DNA from: Bog-756 sp963831535
Lineage (GTDB): Bacteria; Actinomycetota; Acidimicrobiia; Acidimicrobiales; RAAP-2
Reading direction: 5' to 3'
NCBI GenBank assembly: GCA_963831535.1
Contig: CAWHQP010000004.1
Span: 310,001-374,000, forward strand
Length of the DNA: 64,000 bases
The notes below the pieces were generated by a model. That model was not told the origin of the DNA and ran no database searches. It saw nothing but the letters and a program-made list of their open reading frames with translations. The position numbers and the translations under genes are program-made. Below, one piece after another: positions 54,774-63,854 of the stretch; positions within the stretch are counted from its first letter, which is position 1, and each line of letters begins with the position of its first letter.

Positions 54774-54831
54774 GGAAGAACTCGTGGCATGTGGGTCGGC
54801 TCACCTTGTCGTCAGACCCGGGTGGGCCACC

Positions 54832-55830
54832 TCAGACCCTGCCATTGTGACCGCTCCCCGGCCCATCGATGGTGGACACCACCTCGAGATCGATCCCGGC
54901 CTCCGCAGCCAGGGCCGCCGCCGTGCGGGCCAGGCCCTCGCGGAGGCTCGTGGTCGGCTCCCATCCCAGAGCCGTCCTGGCCAGGGTGATGTCCGGTCGG
55001 CGGCGGGTCGGGTCGTCGACGGGCAGGGGGAGGTGGACGATCGGCGAGGAGGACCCGAAGAGGTCGACCACGGTGCGGGCCAGCTGGTCGATGGTGTACT
55101 CATCGGGGTTCCCAATGTTGACCGGGCCGGTGAGGTCGGAGTCGAACAGGGCGATCAGCCCCCGGATCTCATCGTCCACGTAGCAGAGGCTGCGGGTCTG
55201 GCTGCCGTCCCCGTAGACGGTGAGGGGCTCACCCTGCAGGGCCTGGACGAGGAAGTTCGAGACGACGCGGCCGTCGTCAGGCCGGAGCCGGGGTCCGTAG
55301 GTGTTGAAGATCCTGACGATGGCCACGTCGGTCCCGAGCGTCCGGTGGTGGGCCATGGTCAACGCTTCGGCGAACCGCTTGGCCTCGTCGTAGACGCTGC
55401 GGGGGCCCACCGGGTTCACATTGCCCCGGTACGACTCGGTCTGGGGATGGACCTCGGGGTCCCCGTAGATCTCGCTGGTCGACGCCAGCAGGTACCGGGC
55501 CCGGTGGTGACGGGCCAACTCCAGACCCCTCCGGGTGCCCTCGCTGGCCACGGCCAGGGTCTCCAGGGGGCGGGAGAGGTAGTCCGGAGGAGAAGCGGGA
55601 CTAGCCAGGTTGAACACGCCGTCCACCGGTCCGACCACGGGGAGTTCCTCGGAGATGTCCGCCCGGACCAGGGTGAAGTCGGGGCGACCCTCCAGATGGG
55701 TCACATTGGCGGGACGGCCGGTCGAGAAGTCGTCCACGCATACCACCCGGTCACCCCGGGCCAGCAGCTGATCACACAGGTGTGACCCGAGGAACCCGCC
55801 ACCCCCGAGTACCACCAGCCGCCGTGTCAT
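54832..55830 (-). CDS. uxs: UDP-glucuronate decarboxylase (UDP-xylose synthase)
   Basis: This 332-residue SDR opens RRLVVLGGGGFLGSHLCDQL. FNLASPASPPDYLSRPLETL is the UXS-specific loop, followed by LLASTSEIYGDPEVHPQTES, GNVNPVGPRSVYDEAKRFAE (catalytic Tyr and Lys) and VRIFNTYGPRLRPDDGRVVS. SQTRSLCYVDDEIRGLIALF is also diagnostic. It converts UDP-glucuronate to UDP-xylose. The next gene upstream encodes UDP-glucose 6-dehydrogenase, which makes that substrate, so the two steps are linked. ATG at 55830 fits the family start better than 12 codons upstream. Confidence 0.92.
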   Translation of the reverse strand: MTRRLVVLGGGGFLGSHLCDQLLARGDRVVCVDDFSTGRPANVTHLEGRPDFTLVRADISEELPVVGPVDGVFNLASPASPPDYLSRPLETLAVASEGTRRGLELARHHRARYLLASTSEIYGDPEVHPQTESYRGNVNPVGPRSVYDEAKRFAEALTMAHHRTLGTDVAIVRIFNTYGPRLRPDDGRVVSNFLVQALQGEPLTVYGDGSQTRSLCYVDDEIRGLIALFDSDLTGPVNIGNPDEYTIDQLARTVVDLFGSSSPIVHLPLPVDDPTRRRPDITLARTALGWEPTTSLREGLARTAAALAAEAGIDLEVVSTIDGPGSGHNGRV

Positions 55831-55881
55831 CGTGACCTCACTGGTGCCGTAGAGAGTCCTGACCACTGGGTCACGATCGGG

Positions 55882-57423
55882 TCACCGGCGGCCGATGCCC
55901 GTGTACTCGAAGCCGATACGACGCAACTGGGCCGGGTCGAGCAGATTGCGGGCATCGACGACGACAGCCGCACCCAGGGCGTCCCGCACCTTGGCGAAAT
56001 CCAGCCAACGGAACTCGTCCCACTCGGTGAGCACCACGACCGCCATGGCGCCGGCGCAGGCGGCATAGGCATCGGGAAAGGCCTGCACCGCCAGATCGGA
56101 CTCGGTGCCGGGGTCGTCGTCTGTCGGCCATCCGGTCAGGTCGCCTACCGGAATCGACTCCCGACCGAAGGGGACCTCGACGGTGGGATCGAAGGCTCGG
56201 ACGACCGCACCCTCGGTGGCCAGCCGCCGCACCACCTCGACCGCCGGCGAGTTGCGAAGGTCGTCCGTCCCCGCCTTGAACGTCAACCCCCAGACGGCGA
56301 CGACCGCTCCGTCCAGTTGATCGCCGACCGCGGTGCGCACCTTGTTGACCACCCGTTCGAACTGCTCGTCGTTGGTGGCGATAGCCCCCTTCAAGAAGGA
56401 GAAGTCGTACCCGGCCTGCTCGGCGATGTGCACCAGCGCCCGGGTGTCCTTGGGCAGGCAACTCCCCCCCCAACCAGGACCCGGGCGCAGGTACTCGAAT
56501 CCGATCCGCTTGTCGTAGCCCAGTCCCAGGATGACGTCGCGGACATCCGCCCCCACCGCCTCACACAGTCCGGCCACGGCATTCACGAAGCTCAGCTTGG
56601 TAGCCAGAAAAGCATTGGAGGCGTATTTGATGGTCTCGGCCGTGGCGGCGTCGGTGATCAGCAGCGGGGCGTGGGTCCCGGAGAACAACTCGCCCACCTT
56701 GGCCGCGGCCTCCTGGTCGTCCGCTCCCACCACGATGCGCTCGGGATGGAGACTGTCAGGAACGGCGGTGCCCTCGCGCAGGAACTCGGGATTCGACACG
56801 ACGGACACGTCGGAGCGCCCGAGGACTCGCTCGACCACCAGGGTCGAACCAACCGGCACGGTCGACTTGTTGACAATGATGGTCCCCGGCGCCAGAAGAG
56901 GTCCGATCTCCTTCGCCACCGCCTCGACATAGGAAAGGTCTGCGGATCCGTCGTCACCCTGCGGCGTAGGCACGCAGAGAAAGACGAATTCGGCACCCTC
57001 GACCGCGGCGGAGGCGCCGACGACGAAGCGCAGCCGGTCCGCCTCCTGCCCCTCGCGCACCAGCTCTTCGAGGCGGTCCTCGACGATGGGCACCTGTCCC
57101 CTCTGGAGCATGGCCACCTTGGCCGGGTCGGCGTCACCGCAGATCACCCGATGCCCCAGACGGGCCAGGGTTGCCGCGGTGGGGAGTCCCACATAACCCA
57201 CGCCGATGACGGCGATGGTGTGCTCGTTCCCGGACGAGGGCACACGTGCTCCGGCCCCGCCCTGACCGGACTGTGCGGAGGTCTGTGACTGGCCTTCTCC
57301 CGACGCGGAACGTCCCCGGGACGGGGAGGTCGATCCGCCGAACACTCCGGAGATCAATGACAACACGGGCTCATTCCTGACTTCGGTGGGCAAGGTCTCT
57401 CGGACCAAACGGTCTTCCTCCAT
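55882..57423 (-). CDS. ugd: UDP-glucose 6-dehydrogenase
   Basis: This 513-residue enzyme oxidises UDP-glucose to UDP-glucuronate with two NAD+. A disordered N-terminal extension of about 65 residues (Ser/Gly/Gln-rich) precedes TIAVIGVGYVGLPTAATLAR, the NAD-binding loop. FVFLCVPTPQGDDGSADLSY, NKSTVPVGSTLVVERVLG and SNPEFLREGTAVPDSLHPER follow. The catalytic cysteine lies in RPGPGWGGSCLPKDT. The C-terminal domain has WGLTFKAGTDDLRNSPAVEV. The extension is unusual and may be regulatory or reflect an over-early start. It feeds the UDP-xylose synthase encoded just downstream. Confidence 0.93.
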   Translation of the reverse strand: MEEDRLVRETLPTEVRNEPVLSLISGVFGGSTSPSRGRSASGEGQSQTSAQSGQGGAGARVPSSGNEHTIAVIGVGYVGLPTAATLARLGHRVICGDADPAKVAMLQRGQVPIVEDRLEELVREGQEADRLRFVVGASAAVEGAEFVFLCVPTPQGDDGSADLSYVEAVAKEIGPLLAPGTIIVNKSTVPVGSTLVVERVLGRSDVSVVSNPEFLREGTAVPDSLHPERIVVGADDQEAAAKVGELFSGTHAPLLITDAATAETIKYASNAFLATKLSFVNAVAGLCEAVGADVRDVILGLGYDKRIGFEYLRPGPGWGGSCLPKDTRALVHIAEQAGYDFSFLKGAIATNDEQFERVVNKVRTAVGDQLDGAVVAVWGLTFKAGTDDLRNSPAVEVVRRLATEGAVVRAFDPTVEVPFGRESIPVGDLTGWPTDDDPGTESDLAVQAFPDAYAACAGAMAVVVLTEWDEFRWLDFAKVRDALGAAVVVDARNLLDPAQLRRIGFEYTGIGRR

Positions 57424-57490
57424 GTCGGCTCATTTGCTCCCGTACTGAAGTCGCTGCGACCCTGGCGGTCGTGCCTGGACGGGGAACGGC

Positions 57491-58435
57491 TCAGGACACC
57501 CTGGGCGATTCCAGGGTCGCCACCAGTCGCGCCAGGGCGTCCGTCCATTCTGGCAGCAGGGGCAGACCTGACAGTCGCAGGGCCGCATTGTCGAGCCTGG
57601 AGTTGGCCGGCCGCGGTGCGGGACGGGGTGGATCGAGGTCCGACGTCCCGATGGGCACGACCCGTCCGGGATCGAGACCAGCAGCATCCAGCGTGGCCCG
57701 GGCGAAGCCGAACCAGGTGGTCTCCCCTTGGTTGGTCACGTGGAATGTCCCCGGCCTGCGGTCGAGCGCCAGACGGACCAGGGCGGCGGCCAGGTCGGCG
57801 GTGAACGTCGGGCAACCGTGCTGGTCGTCCACGAAGCGGAGCGTGCTGCTGGGGTCGGACCGGCCCACCCGGAGCACAGTTTTGACCATGTTGGCCCCGT
57901 GGGCACCGCTGACCCATGCGGTGCGGACGATGGTCGCGGCGGCGCCGGCGACGGCACGGACCTCGAACTCCCCCCCCAGCTTGCTGCGCCCGTAGACCGA
58001 GCGCGGATTGGGCTCGTCCCACTCCACGTAGGGCCGGTCGAGGGTGCCATCGAAGACGTAGTCGGTCGAGACGTAGACCAGATGGGCCCCGACGGTGGTG
58101 GCGGCCTCGGCCATATTGCGCGAACCGAGGGCGTTGACGGAGTAGGCGGTGTCCACCTCCGACTCGCAGGCGTCCACCGCCGTGTAGGCCCCTCCGTGCA
58201 GGATGATGTCCGGCCGGAACGAGTCGGCTGCGCTGAGAACGGCGGTCCGGTCGACCACATCCAGGGTGTCGATGTCGGTGGAGAGTATGTCGAAGGTACC
58301 CTCGTCCACGGAAGGAAGGATACCGACGCCTTCCGACCTCCCGCCGTCGGGGACGGCACCGGCCAGTACCTGAGCCAGGTCCCGGCCCAACTGGCCGTTG
58401 CCCCCGGTGAGCAGAACCCGAAGCGGGCGGTTCAC
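57491..58435 (-). CDS. rmlD: dTDP-4-dehydrorhamnose reductase
   Basis: RmlD performs the last step of dTDP-rhamnose synthesis. The 314-residue protein starts NRPLRVLLTGGNGQLGRDLA. An insertion rich in Gly and Ser follows the first Rossmann strand. GAYTAVDACESEVDTAYSVN, VYVSTDYVFDGTLDRPYVEW and SVYGRSKLGGEFEVR (Tyr/Lys) are the family hallmarks. RTAWVSGAHGANMVKTVLRV and QHGCPTFTADLAAALVRLAL complete it. GTG at 58435 overlaps the rmlB stop as GTGA, matching the local habit; a GTG or ATG farther up to 58474 cannot be excluded. No rmlC is seen in the window. Confidence 0.9.
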   Translation of the reverse strand: MNRPLRVLLTGGNGQLGRDLAQVLAGAVPDGGRSEGVGILPSVDEGTFDILSTDIDTLDVVDRTAVLSAADSFRPDIILHGGAYTAVDACESEVDTAYSVNALGSRNMAEAATTVGAHLVYVSTDYVFDGTLDRPYVEWDEPNPRSVYGRSKLGGEFEVRAVAGAAATIVRTAWVSGAHGANMVKTVLRVGRSDPSSTLRFVDDQHGCPTFTADLAAALVRLALDRRPGTFHVTNQGETTWFGFARATLDAAGLDPGRVVPIGTSDLDPPRPAPRPANSRLDNAALRLSGLPLLPEWTDALARLVATLESPRVS

Positions 58436-59463
58436 GGACTCGTGGACGGCCCCGGAGACGGTTCGGTCTGCCACGCCCCTTCGACCACCGGCGCCCGGTC
58501 ACGCAGCGGTTCCCACCAGCTCCGGTTGGCCGTGTACCAGGCCACCGTGTCGGCCAGGCCCTGCTCGAAGGGGACGGTTGGCTCCCAGCCCAGACCCTTG
58601 CGGATCTTGGTGGAGTCGAGGAGATAGCGGCGGTCGTGGCTGGGTCGGTCGGGGACGATCTCCTTCAGTGCCCTCGGTTTTCCCGTGGCGTCGAGGATGG
58701 CGTCGGCGATCTCCTCGATGCTGGCCTCGACCCCGCTACCCACGTTGTAGGTCTCACCGACCGTTCCGTGTTGCAGCACCAGCTCGATGGCACGGCAGTG
58801 GTCGTCGACGTGCAACCACTCGCGACGGTTCTGGGTCGAGGCATACAGCGGGAGGGGCAGGTCGTCGAGGGCCCGGGCCGTGAACAGGGGGATGACCTTC
58901 TCGGGGAATTGAAACGGACCGTAGTTGTTGCAGCAGTTGGTGATGGTGGCCGGGAGGGCGAACGTCTCTACATAGGCCCGGACGGCGTGGTCTGCGCCGG
59001 CCTTGGAGGCGTTGTAGGGCGTCCGGGGACGATACGGGGTCTCCTCGGTGAAGACGTCGTCGGAGTCGAGGGGCAGGTCGCCGTAGACCTCACAGGTGGA
59101 GATGTGGTGGAATCGGCTCACCCCGTGCCTACGGGCCGCCTCGGCCAGCGTCTGCGTTCCCAGGACATTGGTCCGGAAGAACCGGGAAGGATCCAAGATG
59201 GCCAGGCTGTTGTGGGATTCGGCGGCGAAATTCACGATCACGTCGATCTCGTGTTCGGCCAGCGTCTTGGAGACGACCTCGAGATCACCGATGTCCCCCT
59301 GCACGAAGACGATGCGGTCCTCGATGTCGGCCAGATTGGGACGGTTTCCGGCGTAGGTCAACACGTCGTAGGCCACGACCACGTCATCGGGATGGCGGTT
59401 CACCCAGAACCGCACGAAATTCGATCCGATGAAGCCGGCTCCCCCGGTCACAAGTAATCGCAT
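58432..59463 (-). CDS. rmlB: dTDP-glucose 4,6-dehydratase
   Basis: RmlB converts dTDP-glucose to dTDP-4-keto-6-deoxyglucose. The 343-residue protein begins MRLLVTGGAGFIGSNFVRFW. VNFAAESHNSLAILDPSRFF is the RmlB-specific stretch (in place of HVDRS, here HNSLA). ISTCEVYGDLPLDSDDVFTE and YNASKAGADHAVRAYVETF hold the catalytic Tyr and Lys. NCCNNYGPFQFPEKVIPLFT and QNRREWLHVDDHCRAIELVL are also typical. The changed HVDRS motif makes 4,6-dehydratase activity slightly less certain. It leads the cluster, with a TAGCAT hexamer 9 nt upstream. Confidence 0.9.
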   Translation of the reverse strand: MRLLVTGGAGFIGSNFVRFWVNRHPDDVVVAYDVLTYAGNRPNLADIEDRIVFVQGDIGDLEVVSKTLAEHEIDVIVNFAAESHNSLAILDPSRFFRTNVLGTQTLAEAARRHGVSRFHHISTCEVYGDLPLDSDDVFTEETPYRPRTPYNASKAGADHAVRAYVETFALPATITNCCNNYGPFQFPEKVIPLFTARALDDLPLPLYASTQNRREWLHVDDHCRAIELVLQHGTVGETYNVGSGVEASIEEIADAILDATGKPRALKEIVPDRPSHDRRYLLDSTKIRKGLGWEPTVPFEQGLADTVAWYTANRSWWEPLRDRAPVVEGAWQTEPSPGPSTSP

Positions 59464-59472
59464 GATGGCCCA

Positions 59473-59478
59473 ATGCTA
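59473..59478 (-). promoter_or_regulatory. Putative -10 hexamer TAGCAT at the head of the sugar cluster
   Basis: On the minus strand TAGCAT lies 9 nt before the rmlB ATG and could drive transcription of the rml-ugd-uxs gene block. Confidence 0.4.
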
Positions 59479-59570
59479 GTCGTGGGCGACCCCACTCCCG
59501 GGTTTGGCGGTCACGCCCGAAAAACGGTGAGGCACCGTGCCCCCGCGGTCACCGGGCGGCCGACCGGACC

Positions 59571-60410
59571 TCAGCCGGGCCTCGGGACCCGGACATGGAC
59601 CACGTCCCCGGCGACCACCGTGCGGGGTCCTCCGGAGGTCTCCACCACCAGATGACCTTCGGCGGTGATGTCGACGGCCCGCCCCACGAACCTCGATCCG
59701 GCCAGTTCGATCCGGACCTCGGTACCGAGAGTGACACACCGGCTCCGGAGCTCGTCGGCCTGTCGTGCCCGTCCTGACGGCGTGCCCAGGGCGCTCAGAC
59801 GGGGCTCAAGGGCCCTGAGTAGGGCGTCGAGGACCTCGGTCGGCTCGAAGTACCGACCGGTCAGCTGCCGCAACGAGGTAGCGGTCCCGACGAGTTCCCC
59901 GGGCAGGTCACGGTCCGTGGCCGGCCAGTTCACGTTGATGCCGATGCCCACCACGATGGGCGGATTCGGTGTATCGGGGTGCCCGCTCGTGGCGGGGCCC
60001 GACCCCCGCCCGGTGCGGCCGGGGGCGGACGGGTTCGCCGCCAGGTCACCCTCGGCCAGCACCCCGGCTACTTTGCGGCCGTCCGGAGCCAGGAGGTCGT
60101 TGGGCCATTTCATCCCCAGTCGCAGGTCAGCGAGGTCCTCCACCGCTTCGGCGGCGGCGATGGCGACCACGGCCGCGGCCAGGTGACGACGGTCGGCAGG
60201 AAGGTTCGGGCGCAGGAGGACCGACACCAGCAGGTTCGCACCCGCCGGTGCCTCCCAACGTCGCCCCAGCCGACCCCTGCCTGCGCTCTGATGACCGGCG
60301 ACGACCACCACCCCCTCGGGGGCGCCGGCACGGGCCTCCTCGAGCAGGTATCGATTGGTCGAATCGATGGTGTCGAAGCGCCGGATGTCGGTGAACAACG
60401 GTCCCGGCAT
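59571..60410 (-). CDS. birA: Biotin--[acetyl-CoA-carboxylase] ligase
   Basis: BirA attaches biotin to carboxylase carrier domains. This 279-residue protein starts RRFDTIDSTNRYLLEEARAG, then GHQSAGRGRLGRRWEAPAGA with the biotinyl-AMP loop, LGMKWPNDLLAPDGRKVAGV, VVGIGINVNWPATD, and a C-terminal SH3-like domain (VETSGGPRTVVAGDVVHVRV). An insertion rich in Gly/Ser/Pro lies near residues 130-145. There is no N-terminal winged helix, so it is a pure ligase and cannot repress bioA itself. ATG at 60410 is supported by TAGGGT 7 nt upstream. It is divergent from the biotin carboxylase gene, its probable client. Confidence 0.93.
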   Translation of the reverse strand: MPGPLFTDIRRFDTIDSTNRYLLEEARAGAPEGVVVVAGHQSAGRGRLGRRWEAPAGANLLVSVLLRPNLPADRRHLAAAVVAIAAAEAVEDLADLRLGMKWPNDLLAPDGRKVAGVLAEGDLAANPSAPGRTGRGSGPATSGHPDTPNPPIVVGIGINVNWPATDRDLPGELVGTATSLRQLTGRYFEPTEVLDALLRALEPRLSALGTPSGRARQADELRSRCVTLGTEVRIELAGSRFVGRAVDITAEGHLVVETSGGPRTVVAGDVVHVRVPRPG

Positions 60411-60417
60411 GGCACAC

Positions 60418-60423
60418 ACCCTA
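60418..60423 (-). promoter_or_regulatory. Putative leaderless -10 hexamer TAGGGT for birA
   Basis: TAGGGT on the minus strand is 7 nt before the birA ATG at 60410. Confidence 0.45.
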
Positions 60424-60497
60424 CGGGCCGTGACAGTGTTAGAACGCCTCGGGACGGAGCAACCACCGTCCCACCCGTTCGATCCGAAAGGCGCAGC

Positions 60498-62286
60498 GTG
60501 CTGAAGAAGGTTCTCATCGCCAACCGGGGGGAGATCGCCGTCCGGGTCATCCGGACGTGCCGTGAGCTGGGGGTGGCCACCGTGGCCGTCTACTCCGAAC
60601 TCGACCGCGAAGCACTCCATGTCCGACTGGCCGACGAGGCCTACGCCCTCGGGGGCCAGACCGCGGCCGAGAGCTACCTGAACACCGAGGCCATCCTGGA
60701 CATCGTGGAGCGGAGTGGGGCCGACGCCGTCCATCCCGGCTACGGCTTCTTCTCCGAGAACACTGACTTCGCCCGGGCCATCACCGAGCGCGGCGTCACC
60801 TTCATCGGGCCGCCGCCCGGGGCCATCGACGTCATGGGCGACAAGATCAGCTCCCGACATGCCGCCGAGCGGGCCGGGGTGTCGGGAGTTCCCGGGCGTT
60901 CGGAGGTTCTGCAGTCACCCGACGAGGTCACCGACTTCGGCAACGAGTTCGGCTGGCCGGTGGCCATCAAGGCGGCCTACGGCGGCGGCGGCCGCGGCAT
61001 GAAGGTGGTCCAGGGCCCCGACATGGCCGCCGAGGCCCTGGAGTCGGCCATGCGGGAGTCCAAGGCCTACTTCGGGCGGGACGAGTGCTACGTGGAGCGG
61101 TACCTGGCCTGGCCCCGGCATGTGGAGATGCAGATCATCGCCGATACGCACGGGACGACGCTGTGGCTCGGCGAGCGGGACTGCTCCGCCCAGCGGCGGC
61201 ACCAGAAGCTGGTGGAGGAGAGCCCGGCTCCCAACTTTCCCGACGAGGTCCGGCGGGCGATGGGCGAGGCCTCGGTCAAGGTGGCCGAGGCGTGCGGCTA
61301 CGTGAATGCCGGGACTGTGGAGTTCCTCTACCAGGACGGGGAGTTCTTCTTTCTGGAAATGAACACCCGCCTCCAGGTGGAGCACCCGGTCACCGAGCTG
61401 GTGACCGGCCTCGACCTCGTCGAGTGGCAGCTGAGGGTGGCCTCGGGCGAGCCCCTCGGCTTCACCCAGGACGACGTGCGCCGTGACGGACACGCCATCG
61501 AGGTGCGGATCAACGCCGAGGACCCGACCGGTGGCGCCTTCACGCCCTCACCGGGCACCATCACCAAGCTGGTGGCTCCCGGTGGGCCCGGGGTGCGCCT
61601 GGATGCCGGCTACGAGTCGGGCGACACCATCAGCCAGTTCTACGACAACCTGGTGGCCAAGCTCGTGGTGTGGGGGCACGACCGCGAAGCCGCCCGACGG
61701 CGCATGCTCCGGGCCATCGACGAGATCGTCGTCGACGGTGTAGCCACCACGCTGCCGGCCGACGTGGCCATCCTCTCCCATCCGGACTTCGTGGCCGGCG
61801 AGCACTCGACCAATCTGGGTCGAACAGACCCTCGATCTGAGCGGGGTGGTGGCCGCCACGGCGGCGCCGGCCGCGGCGGCGGCCGACGGCGAGGAGACAG
61901 CTCCCCGGGTGCTGCGGGACGTCACTGCCGAAGTGGACGGCCGGCGCTACCAGGTCAAGCTGTGGGTCCCGGACATCGGTGACGCCGTGATCACCACTGG
62001 TGCCGGCACCACCGCGGGTGGTGGCCGAAGTGCAGGTCCCAAGCGTCCCAAGGCGGCCGCTGCTGCCGCGGGCTCGGGGACCGTGGCCGTGCCCATGCAG
62101 GGCACCATCGTCCGGGTCATGGTGGCCGAGGGCGACACCGTCGAGGTGGGTCAGACGGTCTGCGTGCTCGAGGCCATGAAGATGGAGAACAACGTGTCTG
62201 CCGAAAAGGCGGGGACGGTCAAGGAGGTGCGGGTCCAGGCGGGTGATTCGGTCGGGCCCGGCGACGTCATCGCCGTCATCGAGTGA
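60498..62286 (+). CDS. Acetyl/propionyl-CoA carboxylase alpha subunit, biotin carboxylase + BCCP (one apparent frameshift)
   Basis: This subunit carboxylates its own biotin for acyl-CoA carboxylation. GTG at 60498 (AAAGG 6 nt upstream) gives LKKVLIANRGEIAVRVIRTC. The ATP-grasp domain has AIKAAYGGGGRGMKVVQGPD, the ERDCSAQRRHQKLVEESPAP segment and FFLEMNTRLQVEHPVTELVT. The BC C-terminal domain follows. Near 61810-61820 the frame shifts between AGEHSTN and WVEQTLDLSGVV. The BCCP domain ends with VLEAMKMENNVSAEKAGTVK, containing the biotinyl lysine. Repaired length is about 595 residues, typical of actinobacterial AccA/PccA-type subunits. No carboxyltransferase beta subunit is in the window. Confidence 0.9.
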
Positions 62287-62372
62287 CCGGCGATGACGAC
62301 GTAGCCAGTTGAACGGCTAGCGGGTAGAACGGCAACACCAGCAACGTGACGAGTCCAGCGAAGGAGCCACCC

Positions 62373-63548
62373 GTGTCAGAGTCAGCCGAGGCAAAGGATT
62401 CCGCCCGGCGCTCCATCGAGGGGCGCCTGGACGGACTGGTCCGGCTGAGTCACGACATCCACGACCACCCCGAGACGGCGTTCGAAGAGGACCGGGCGGC
62501 GGCATGGACGGCCGAGCGGTTGGCTGATGGTGGGTTCACCGTCACCACCGGTACGTCAGGCATGCCGACGGCCTTCAGCGCCGAAGTCGGGAGCGGGCCG
62601 CTGGTGGTGGCCCTCTGTGCCGAGTATGACGCCCTTCCGGGGATCGGTCACGCCTGCGGACACAACATCATCGCCGCGGCCGCGGTCGGTGCCGGCGTCG
62701 GCCTGGCCGAGATGGCCGATGACCTCGGGCTGACGGTGCGGGTGCTGGGCACGCCGGCCGAGGAAGGCGGCGGGGGCAAGATCACCATGTTGGACGACGG
62801 TGTCTTCGACGACGTGCACGCGGCGATGATGATCCACCCATGGCCCGCGGACCGGTTGCAGGGGACGTGCCTGGCGGTGTCCCACTTCGATGTGATCTTC
62901 CACGGCAAGACCGCCCATGCGTCGGCGGCGCCGTGGGAAGGGGCCAACGCCGGGGACGCCATGGTGCTCGCCCAGGTGGCCCTCGGCCTATTGCGCCAGC
63001 AGTTCCGGCCCGGTGATCAGGTTCACGGCATCGTGACCGACGGGGGCCAGGCGGCAAACATCATCCCCGACGCGGTCTCCGGCAGGTTCATGTGCCGGTC
63101 GACCTCCCTCGCCGGCCTCGACGGGCTGGAACCCCGGGTGATGGCCTGCTTCGAGGCTGGGGCCCTGGCCACCGGAACAACCGCCGAGCGCCGGAATCTG
63201 GCCCCTGCCTACTCACACATGGAGAGCGATCTGGCGCTACTCGACCTCTACCGGGCGAACGCCGAGAAGCTCGGTCGCACCTTCCCTCTCGACGACGAGC
63301 AGGCACCGCGACCCACGTTCTCGACCGATATGGCCAACGTCTCGCTGGCCGTTCCGACCATCCACCCGCTGGTGGGCATCGACGCAGCCGGATCGGTCAA
63401 TCACCAGCCCGAGTTCGCTGCAGCGTGCGTGTCGGCATCGGCCGATCGGGCCGTGCTCGACGGAGCGCTGTCCATGTCCTGGACCGTGATCGACGCCGCT
63501 CTCTCGGCGGAGACCCGCGAGCGTCTGCTCGCCGGTCACCCCGGTTGA
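62373..63548 (+). CDS. M20-family amidohydrolase/peptidase
   Basis: This 391-residue metalloenzyme would cleave amide bonds of aminoacyl compounds. It has SHDIHDHPETAFEEDRAAAW at the start, CAEYDALPGIGHACGHN as the first metal site, LGTPAEEGGGGKITMLDDGV with the catalytic Glu-Glu pair, and MMIHPWPAD. The lid domain has HGKTAHASAAPWEGANAGDA. The C-terminal STDMANVSLAVPTIHPLVGI completes it. This pattern fits AbgB-like/aminobenzoyl-glutamate or peptidase M20D members. GTG at 62373 is chosen because AAGGAG lies 6 nt before it; GTG at 62346 would add nine residues. It follows the carboxylase gene in the same direction, 86 nt apart. Confidence 0.87.
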   Translation: MSESAEAKDSARRSIEGRLDGLVRLSHDIHDHPETAFEEDRAAAWTAERLADGGFTVTTGTSGMPTAFSAEVGSGPLVVALCAEYDALPGIGHACGHNIIAAAAVGAGVGLAEMADDLGLTVRVLGTPAEEGGGGKITMLDDGVFDDVHAAMMIHPWPADRLQGTCLAVSHFDVIFHGKTAHASAAPWEGANAGDAMVLAQVALGLLRQQFRPGDQVHGIVTDGGQAANIIPDAVSGRFMCRSTSLAGLDGLEPRVMACFEAGALATGTTAERRNLAPAYSHMESDLALLDLYRANAEKLGRTFPLDDEQAPRPTFSTDMANVSLAVPTIHPLVGIDAAGSVNHQPEFAAACVSASADRAVLDGALSMSWTVIDAALSAETRERLLAGHPG

Positions 63549-63854
63549 GCAGCCGCCACTGAGCGGCAACGCCTGGGCCACCATGCCCCCGCTCCGTTAC
63601 GGTTCGGCGACCACCGAGCCACCGACCGACGGGGCGACCGACCGGGACGTACCATGCTCTGGTGCACCGCGGGCCGCAACCACCAGGTGGCACTCCCAAG
63701 GTCGAGTCGGGGGCATCCTCGAAGGACCGCTCCCGGTCCGGCCAGTACCGGACCCGACCCCTGCGTAGCCGGTCCCGGACGCCTCGATCCGCCAGGAACA
63801 GGGGGTCGTCCCATCCGGCACGGCGATAGCCACCGTTCCCGTCACCTCGGCACG
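63549..63854. other. 306-bp gap without a recognisable gene
   Basis: Between the M20 enzyme and the last partial gene, frames translate to Arg/Pro/Thr-rich sequence without motifs. One reading frame is open on the plus strand into the following partial gene, but the region before about 63843 does not look coding. Confidence 0.4.
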
